From positions 1 through 10,721 of the forward strand of contig JAJYIC010000053.1 of assembly GCA_021790295.1 (NCBI GenBank): 10,721 bases of DNA, in the 5' to 3' direction. The stretch is from Pseudomonadota bacterium (lineage in GTDB: Bacteria; Pseudomonadota; Alphaproteobacteria; ATCC43930; CGMCC-115725). The translations under genes were made by a program, and so were the position numbers. The notes beneath the pieces are model-generated. The model had not been told where the DNA came from and did no database searches. It saw nothing but the letters and a program-made list of their open reading frames with translations. This document shows positions 6,622 through 10,721 of the stretch, piece after piece; positions within the stretch are counted from its first letter, which is position 1, and every line of letters begins with the position of its first letter.

Positions 6622-6763
6622 GTTCTTCGGGACTCGCACGGGGTTTCCCTTCGCTTTTCCGTTAACGCGCCGCAAGCGCTCGCGCTTCTTGCGCCTTCTC
6701 GCGCGCCGCCCGGATCGGGAAGCCTCCTGCCGAGCCCGCATGGGGACAAGGATCCGGCGCCCG

Positions 6764-7894
6764 ATGAATGACCGAATCGCTCGTTTTCTCGCCGCAAATT
6801 CTCCCGAGACCCCGTGCCTCGTGGTCGATCTCGAAGCGATCGCCAAGGCTTATGAGGGGCTGCGCCGGCATCTGCCGCTTGCCGCCATCTATTACGCCCT
6901 CAAAGCCAACCCAGCGCCCGAGGTCGTCGCCATGCTCGCGCGCAAAGGCTCGAATTTCGATGTCGCCAGCCGCAGCGAGATCGAGCTTTGCCTCGAACAC
7001 GGGGTCGGTCCTTCGCGCCTTTCCTTCGGCAATACGATCAAGAAGGAAAGGGACATCGCCTTTGCTTACGGGGCGGGGATACGGCTTTTCGCCTTCGACA
7101 GCGAGGATGAGCTTTTGAAGCTCTCCCGCGCGGCTCCCGGCGCCCGCGTCTTTTGCCGCATCCTCGTCTCTTGCGAGGGAGCGGAGTGGCCTTTGTCGCG
7201 CAAATTCGGTTGCGCTCCCGAGATGGCCTGCACGCTTTTGCAAAAGGCGCGCGCTCAGGGCCTCGAGCCTTACGGGGTTTCCTTTCACGTCGGCTCGCAG
7301 CAAACCGACGTCGGCCAATGGTCGGGGGCGATCGCCGGCGCCGCCCGCCTTTTCTGGCTTCTCGCCGAGGCCGACATCAGCTTGCGGATGATCAATATCG
7401 GCGGCGGTTTCCCGGCCCATTACCGCGGCGAAGTGCCGCCGCTCGAAGACTACGCACGCGCCGTCATGGAGGCCGTCACCGGAGAGTTCGGCAATGATCT
7501 GCCGGAGATCATCGTCGAGCCGGGCCGCTCTCTCGTCGCCGATGCGGGCGTCATCGAAAGCGAGGTCGTGCTGATTTCGCGCAAAGGGGAGGACGACGAC
7601 CGGCGCTGGGTCTATCTCGATGTCGGCAAGTTCAACGGTCTCGCCGAGACCATGGGCGAAAGCATCAAGTACCGCATCGAGACGCCGGGCCGCGGCGGTC
7701 CCGAAGGGCCGGTCGTTCTCGCCGGACCGACCTGCGACAGCGCCGACATCCTTTATGAAGAGACCGAGTACCGCCTGCCTCTCGAACTGCGGATCGGCGA
7801 CAGAGTGGAGATTCTCTCGGCCGGCGCTTATACCGCAAGCTATGCCTCGGTCGGCTTCAACGGCTTTGCGCCGATGCGCACCTATTGCATCTGA
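6764..7894 (+). CDS. Fold-III PLP-dependent ornithine (lysine/ornithine) decarboxylase
   Basis: The enzyme decarboxylates ornithine to putrescine, the entry to polyamine synthesis, in the cytoplasm; rhizobial relatives can also accept lysine. At 376 residues it matches the rhizobial alanine-racemase-fold enzymes. K47 in YYALKANPAP is the expected PLP lysine. HVGSQ (175-179), the phosphate-binding GGG (213-215) and EPGR (252-255) follow. GPTCDSADIL at 321-330 carries C324 and D325, the residues that reach the partner subunit's active site in a dimer. The decarboxylase character, rather than diaminopimelate decarboxylase, is shown by this CDSAD motif and by FGNTIKKERDI (88-98). The ATG at 6764 (MNDRIARFL) fits homologues and has AAGGA 11 bases upstream; an in-frame ATG at 6740 has no such site. 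A long structured leader precedes it, and a terminator hairpin begins at its stop codon. Confidence 0.94.
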   Translation: MNDRIARFLAANSPETPCLVVDLEAIAKAYEGLRRHLPLAAIYYALKANPAPEVVAMLARKGSNFDVASRSEIELCLEHGVGPSRLSFGNTIKKERDIAFAYGAGIRLFAFDSEDELLKLSRAAPGARVFCRILVSCEGAEWPLSRKFGCAPEMACTLLQKARAQGLEPYGVSFHVGSQQTDVGQWSGAIAGAARLFWLLAEADISLRMINIGGGFPAHYRGEVPPLEDYARAVMEAVTGEFGNDLPEIIVEPGRSLVADAGVIESEVVLISRKGEDDDRRWVYLDVGKFNGLAETMGESIKYRIETPGRGGPEGPVVLAGPTCDSADILYEETEYRLPLELRIGDRVEILSAGAYTASYASVGFNGFAPMRTYCI

Positions 7895-7923
7895 GCGCTT
7901 CCCCGGCCTTTCGCGCTCCTTTT
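7893..7923 (+). terminator. Intrinsic terminator of the ornithine decarboxylase gene
   Basis: GAGCGC (7893-7898), which includes the last bases of the TGA stop, pairs with GCGCTC (7913-7918) around a 14-base loop and is followed by CTTTT. The loop is long, so it may be leaky. Confidence 0.5.
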
Positions 7924-7988
7924 ATGGTGGTGGGAAAGGCGAAGCGGGCGCTTTGGGACGCGGGAAGGCTCCTCGACACCGTTGCGCG

Positions 7989-8315
7989 ATGATCGCAATT
8001 CGCCTCAAGATTCTGGCGGCGGTCGCCGCGGCGACCCTTCTCGCAACGAGCCTTTCCGCCTTCGCGGGACCAAAGCCCGCGATCCTCTTCTGCATCAATC
8101 CGCAAAGCGGCGCCCGTTTCAGCGTGACGATCGATTTTGCCCGGCGCACCGCCGACGGCTTTCCCGCCGCGATCGACAAGGAGAGGATTTCCTGGAGCGA
8201 CACGCTGAAAGGCGGCGCCTATGATTTCGACCGCCATTCGGGAGCTTTGACGGTGCGTTTCGCTTCGAGCACCGGCGGCTATTTCCTTCATGACCGCTGC
8301 CGCCTCGAGGAATGA
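7989..8315 (+). CDS. Small secreted protein with two cysteines, unknown function
   Basis: I do not recognise this 108-residue protein. It begins MIAIRLKILAAVAAA, a classic Sec signal peptide: basic R5 and K7, a hydrophobic core at about 8-22, and a likely cleavage after SAFA at residue 26. The mature part of about 82 residues has exactly two cysteines, C35 (ILFCINPQ) and C104 (HDRCRLEE), one near each end, which could form a disulfide in the periplasm. The body (SVTIDFARRT, SWSDTL, YDFDRHSGALTVRF) looks like beta strands. No lipobox is present. The start is the first ATG in frame, supported by the signal peptide; no strong ribosome-binding site precedes it. It follows the decarboxylase after 94 bases and a likely terminator, so it is probably a separate transcript. 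Confidence 0.72.
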   Translation: MIAIRLKILAAVAAATLLATSLSAFAGPKPAILFCINPQSGARFSVTIDFARRTADGFPAAIDKERISWSDTLKGGAYDFDRHSGALTVRFASSTGGYFLHDRCRLEE

Positions 8316-8470
8316 GGGAAAGGCCGCTTCTCTTTCCTGCGAGCCGCACCCTTAGGGCGCAAGAGAAGGCTTGAGGTCGAGAGGCCGCGGGCGCCATTCT
8401 TCTCCCTCGAGGCCTTTCCGCTTAGCGAAGCGCGGGCGGGTTTCCTTTGGTCTCTCTGCGGAGGAAAGCG

Positions 8471-9352
8471 ATGGCGACCCTTTCGAGCGACGACGGCGTG
8501 CGGCTTTATTACGAAGAGGCGGGGGCGGGAACCGCGATCGTCTTTGTTCATGAATTTGCGGGCGACAGCCGCAGCTTCGAACCGCAATTACGCTACTTTT
8601 CCCGGCGCTACCGCGCGATCGCTTTCAATGCCCGCGGCTATCCGCCATCCGAAGTGCCGCAAGACGGGGACCGCTATTCGCAAGAGCGCGCCCGCGACGA
8701 CATCCGCTCTGTCCTCGACGCTCTCGGCATCGCCAAGGCGCATATCGTCGGGCTTTCGATGGGAGGCTTTGCCACCCTCCATTTCGGTCTCTCCTATCCC
8801 GAACGCGCGCTCTCTCTGGTCGTTGCCGGCTGCGGTTACGGGGCCGAGCCGGACAAGCGAGGGCTCTTTTACGAGGAGACGCAAAAAGCGGCCGCCCTCA
8901 TCGAACGGGAAGGGATGGCGCAAGCGAGCAAGGTTTACGGCTCCGGACCGGCGCGAGTTCAGTTCGAGAACAAGGACCCGCGCGGTTGGGCCGAATTCGC
9001 CGCCCAGCTCGCGGAGCATTCGAGCGAAGGTTCGGCACGCACGATGCGCGGCGTCCAGGCGCGAAGGCCTTCCCTTTGGGATCTGCGCGAAAGGATGCGG
9101 GCGCTCAGCGTGCCGACCCTTGTCGTCAGCGGTGACGAGGACGATCCTTGCCTCGAACCCGGGATCCTGATGAAACGGACGATCCCGACCGCGGCGCTTG
9201 TCGTCTTTCCGGGGAGCGGCCACGCCGTCAATCTCGAAGAGCCCGATCTTTTCAACCGCTTTTGCGACGATTTCTTTCATCAGGTGGAAAGCGGCCGCTG
9301 GCCGCGGCGCGATCCGCGCTCGCAGACGGGCTCGATCCTCGGCGTGCGCTGA
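8471..9352 (+). CDS. Alpha/beta-fold hydrolase
   Basis: A 293-residue cytoplasmic hydrolase of the single-domain alpha/beta type; the substrate is unknown. HEFAGD at about 27-32 supplies the oxyanion hole region. The nucleophile elbow is GLSMGG at 94-99 with S96. The acid is D222 or more likely D225 in SGDEDDP, and the base H251 lies in GSGHAVNLEEP. The N-terminal ARGYPPSEVP and the DDIRSVLDALGIAKAHIVGLS context match esterase and lactonase-like members rather than lipases. There is no signal peptide. GGAGG (8460-8464) six bases before the ATG fixes the start. The last 20 residues are polar and basic and seem to lie beyond the core fold. The DUF1244 gene follows after 64 bases with no terminator between, suggesting one transcript. 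Confidence 0.9.
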   Translation: MATLSSDDGVRLYYEEAGAGTAIVFVHEFAGDSRSFEPQLRYFSRRYRAIAFNARGYPPSEVPQDGDRYSQERARDDIRSVLDALGIAKAHIVGLSMGGFATLHFGLSYPERALSLVVAGCGYGAEPDKRGLFYEETQKAAALIEREGMAQASKVYGSGPARVQFENKDPRGWAEFAAQLAEHSSEGSARTMRGVQARRPSLWDLRERMRALSVPTLVVSGDEDDPCLEPGILMKRTIPTAALVVFPGSGHAVNLEEPDLFNRFCDDFFHQVESGRWPRRDPRSQTGSILGVR

Positions 9353-9403
9353 AAGGCGCCTTGAGAGAAGAGGCAGAGCGCGCCACATCGCAAGGGGCAG
9401 AAA

Positions 9404-9410
9404 AAGGAGG
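9404..9410 (+). promoter_or_regulatory. Ribosome-binding site that fixes a GTG start
   Basis: AAGGAGG, a full anti-16S match, lies six bases before the GTG at 9417. No in-frame ATG fits the family start, so this site decides it. Confidence 0.75.
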
Positions 9411-9416
9411 TTTCTC

Positions 9417-9710
9417 GTGGACGACACAACCCGCATCGCGCTCGAAGCCGGCGTCTTGCGCCGCCTTCTCGACCATCTTCGCGAGCGCACCGATGTCCAG
9501 AATATCGATCTGATGACCCTCGCGGGGTTTTGCCGCAACTGCCTTTCGAAATGGTATCTCGCCGAAGCCGAAGCGCGGGGGGTGCCGCTTTCGGACGCCG
9601 AAGCGCGCAAGATCGTTTACGGCATGCCTTACGAAGAGTGGAAAAGGCGCTACCAGAAGGAAGCGAGCCCCGCGCAAAAGGCCGCCCTCGCCGAAACCCA
9701 CGGGCATTGA
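9417..9710 (+). CDS. DUF1244 family protein
   Basis: A 97-residue protein of a short conserved proteobacterial family (DUF1244) of unknown function. The hallmark run is RERTDVQNIDLMTLAGFC at about 22-39, continuing RNCLSKWY, then EARKIVYGMPYEEWKRRYQ near the C-terminus. The paired cysteines in FCRNC are only two residues apart and could bind metal or take part in redox chemistry; this is inference. It has no signal peptide or membrane segment, so it is probably cytoplasmic. It starts at GTG and not ATG, because of the ribosome-binding site. It lies 64 bases after the alpha/beta hydrolase and is followed by a strong terminator, then gapR. Confidence 0.92.
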   Translation: MDDTTRIALEAGVLRRLLDHLRERTDVQNIDLMTLAGFCRNCLSKWYLAEAEARGVPLSDAEARKIVYGMPYEEWKRRYQKEASPAQKAALAETHGH

Positions 9711-9715
9711 CAGGG

Positions 9716-9739
9716 GGGCGCGCTTGCGCCCGCTCTTTT
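9716..9739 (+). terminator. Intrinsic terminator after the DUF1244 gene
   Basis: GGGCGC (9716-9721) pairs perfectly with GCGCCC (9726-9731) around a GCTT tetraloop, followed by GCTCTTTT. It stands six bases after the stop codon and closes the hydrolase-DUF1244 unit. Confidence 0.7.
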
Positions 9740-9752
9740 GCCCCGCTATCGT
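9724..9752 (+). promoter_or_regulatory. Candidate gapR promoter overlapping the terminator
   Basis: TTGCGC (9724-9729) and TATCGT (9747-9752) are 17 bases apart. The -35 matches TTG, the -10 matches four of six bases. The -35 lies inside the terminator stem. A GC hairpin (CGCCCC 9756-9761 with GGGGCG 9767-9772) follows just downstream. Confidence 0.3.
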
Positions 9753-9800
9753 CCGCGCCCCGCCGGGGGGCGGAGAACGGGCGAAGGGAAAGGGGAAACC

Positions 9801-10067
9801 ATGGCCGATGTCGGAGGGATCGCGGGCGAGCGCCTCAAATCCTTGATCGAGCGCATCGAAAGGCTCGAAGAGGAAAAGCGCGCGCTCGGCGCGGACATCA
9901 AGGAGGTCTACGCCGAGGCCAAAGGCGCCGGCTTCGAGCCGAGGATCATGCGCCGCATCCTCAAGATCCGGAGGATGGACAAGGACGAGATCGACGAGGA
10001 GGACGCCCTTCTCGAAGTCTATAAACGCGCTCTCGGCATGCTCCCCGAAAGGGCCGCGGCGGATTAG
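9801..10067 (+). CDS. gapR: GapR-family nucleoid-associated protein (DUF2312)
   Basis: GapR is a small alphaproteobacterial DNA-binding protein that, in Caulobacter, clamps around overtwisted DNA ahead of polymerases and stimulates type II topoisomerases. The 88 residues match the Caulobacter length (89). Residues 10-45 form a charged coiled-coil helix (RLKSLIERIERLEEEKRALG), followed by the conserved basic stretch FEPRIMRRILKIRRMDKDE (about 45-63) and a C-terminal helix EEDALLEVYKRALGML. GGGG a few bases before the ATG at 9801 supports the start; the upstream in-frame ATG at 9738 lies inside the terminator region. It is separated from the DUF1244 gene by a terminator and ends with a four-base overlap with the convergent threonine aldolase gene. 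Confidence 0.93.
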   Translation: MADVGGIAGERLKSLIERIERLEEEKRALGADIKEVYAEAKGAGFEPRIMRRILKIRRMDKDEIDEEDALLEVYKRALGMLPERAAAD

Positions 10068-10721
10068 GAAGGGGCAGGCGCGCCCGCGTGCCGTTGGAGC
10101 GCCGCAACGAGCGCGTCCGCGTCTTTGTCGCTCGTATCGAAACGGCAGACGAAACGGGCGAGCGCGGGGCCGCGCCGGTAAAAGAGAAAACCGTCGCGTT
10201 CGAGCCCGTCCATGACGGAAGAGGAGAGTTCGAGGAAAATCTCGTTCGCCTCGATCGGAGCGAGAAGACTGAGGCCCTTCGTCTTTTTGATCCCTTCGCC
10301 GATGCGCGCGGCCGCCGCGTTGGCGGCGCGGGCGAGATCGAGCCACAGCCCGTTTTCGACATAAGCGAGGAGCTGGGCCGAGGCAAAGCGCATCTTCGAC
10401 CAGGTATGGCCGGCGCGCCGCAACTGCACGGCGAGGCGATCCTCGAACTCGGGCCGGAAGACGACGATCGCGTCGCAAAGAGCGCCGCCGTTTTTGGTCG
10501 CCCCAAAGGAAAGGACGTCGACCCCTAAACGCCAGCTCGCCTCCGCCGGGCTGCAGCCGAGGCGCGCCAGAGCGTTGGCGAAACGCGACCCGTCGATGTG
10601 GAAAAAGAGAGAGTGTTTTTGCGCAAGTTCGGCGATCGCGCGCACGCCGCCGAGCTCTGTGACGGCGCCGAGGTCGCTTGCCTGGGTGAGGCTGACGACC
10701 GCGGGTTCGCCGCGATGAAGC
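10064..10721 (-). CDS. Low-specificity L-threonine aldolase, C-terminal part
   Basis: This fold-I PLP enzyme splits L-threonine or L-allo-threonine into glycine and acetaldehyde; relatives act on other beta-hydroxy amino acids. The window holds 218 residues from LHRGEPAVVSLTQASD to the stop, about two thirds of the usual 340-350; the start lies beyond the right edge. FHIDGSRFANALARLG contains the aspartate expected to hold the PLP ring nitrogen. SFGATKNGGA contains the Schiff-base lysine, K76 of the visible part, and HTWSKMRFASAQLLAYV follows, as in the family. The C-terminal small domain reads EIFLELSS and FVCRFDTSDKD. The TAA stop overlaps the TAG of gapR. The sequence alone does not settle stereospecificity, so the symbol is left blank. 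Confidence 0.93.
   Translation of the reverse strand, partial: LHRGEPAVVSLTQASDLGAVTELGGVRAIAELAQKHSLFFHIDGSRFANALARLGCSPAEASWRLGVDVLSFGATKNGGALCDAIVVFRPEFEDRLAVQLRRAGHTWSKMRFASAQLLAYVENGLWLDLARAANAAAARIGEGIKKTKGLSLLAPIEANEIFLELSSSVMDGLERDGFLFYRRGPALARFVCRFDTSDKDADALVAALQRHAGAPAPS

Larger units (their letters stand above)
6121..6763. other. 643-base stretch with no recognisable large gene
   Basis: No open frame here on either strand resembles a known protein or keeps the codon pattern of its neighbours. It holds a sigma-54-like promoter on the minus strand near its left end, a weak plus-strand promoter candidate, a 36-codon ORF with a strong ribosome-binding site and three hairpins before the ornithine decarboxylase. 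I found no tRNA-like fold. The right-hand two thirds are best read as a long 5' leader of the decarboxylase gene. Confidence 0.6.
6300..6763 (+). promoter_or_regulatory. Candidate structured leader of the ornithine decarboxylase gene (speF-type)
   Basis: Alphaproteobacterial ornithine decarboxylase genes are known to be preceded by a long conserved RNA element, the speF motif (about 400 nucleotides). The position and length of this gap match that, and three strong hairpins are visible (6518-6549, 6551-6565, 6600-6621). I cannot align it to the motif from memory, so the identity is inferred from context. The boundaries given are approximate. Confidence 0.4.

Noticed and set aside
8419..8432. 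CGCTT/AAGCG hairpin before the hydrolase gene
   Set aside because: Short stem with no T-run; it is too weak to call a terminator or operator.
9353..9362. Perfect palindrome AAGGCGCCTT after the hydrolase stop
   Set aside because: Ten bases of GC-rich palindrome is unremarkable here and has no partner copy or T-run.
9252..10478. Minus-strand open frame of 408 codons across the DUF1244 and gapR genes
   Set aside because: It is a shadow of DUF1244, gapR and threonine aldolase; composition is arginine-rich and no motif is visible.

Overview
The window looks like a conserved chromosomal segment from a GC-rich alphaproteobacterium, most likely Hyphomicrobiales (Rhizobiales). This rests on the protein families and how they read: a sigma-32 with an intact RpoH box, a tyrosyl-tRNA synthetase with a KMGKT signature, a fold-III ornithine decarboxylase of the rhizobial type, a GapR/DUF2312 protein and a DUF1244 protein. 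I see no mobile element, CRISPR array, rRNA or tRNA gene. Genes are packed tightly, and several neighbours overlap at their starts or ends.

Layout. Positions 1-2663 (minus strand): tyrS followed by the N-terminal half of glnE, which runs off the left edge. Positions 2662-3846 (plus): anmK, whose ATG overlaps the tyrS ATG in a shared CATG. Positions 3806-5790 (minus): rluD, then rpoH, with the 3' end of rpoH overlapping that of anmK. Positions 5827-6120 (plus): a small single-pass membrane protein, divergent from rluD. Positions 6121-6763: a gene-poor stretch of about 640 bases leading into an ornithine decarboxylase (6764-7894). Positions 7989-9710 (plus): a small secreted two-cysteine protein, an alpha/beta hydrolase and a DUF1244 protein, closed by a good terminator. 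Positions 9801-10067 (plus): gapR. Positions 10064-10721 (minus): the C-terminal part of a threonine aldolase, convergent with gapR and cut by the right edge.

The genes cover housekeeping functions: nitrogen control (glnE), translation (tyrS), cell-wall recycling (anmK), heat-shock transcription (rpoH), 23S rRNA modification (rluD), polyamine synthesis (ornithine decarboxylase), nucleoid topology (gapR) and amino-acid metabolism (threonine aldolase). They do not form one pathway.

The most interesting part is the leader of the ornithine decarboxylase. It carries a 36-codon arginine-rich ORF with a strong ribosome-binding site and three consecutive RNA hairpins. This fits a cis-regulatory leader, possibly the alphaproteobacterial speF RNA motif, with a peptide-based variant as the speculative novelty. 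A near-consensus sigma-54 promoter lies on the opposite strand at the far end of the same gap, with no obvious target gene.
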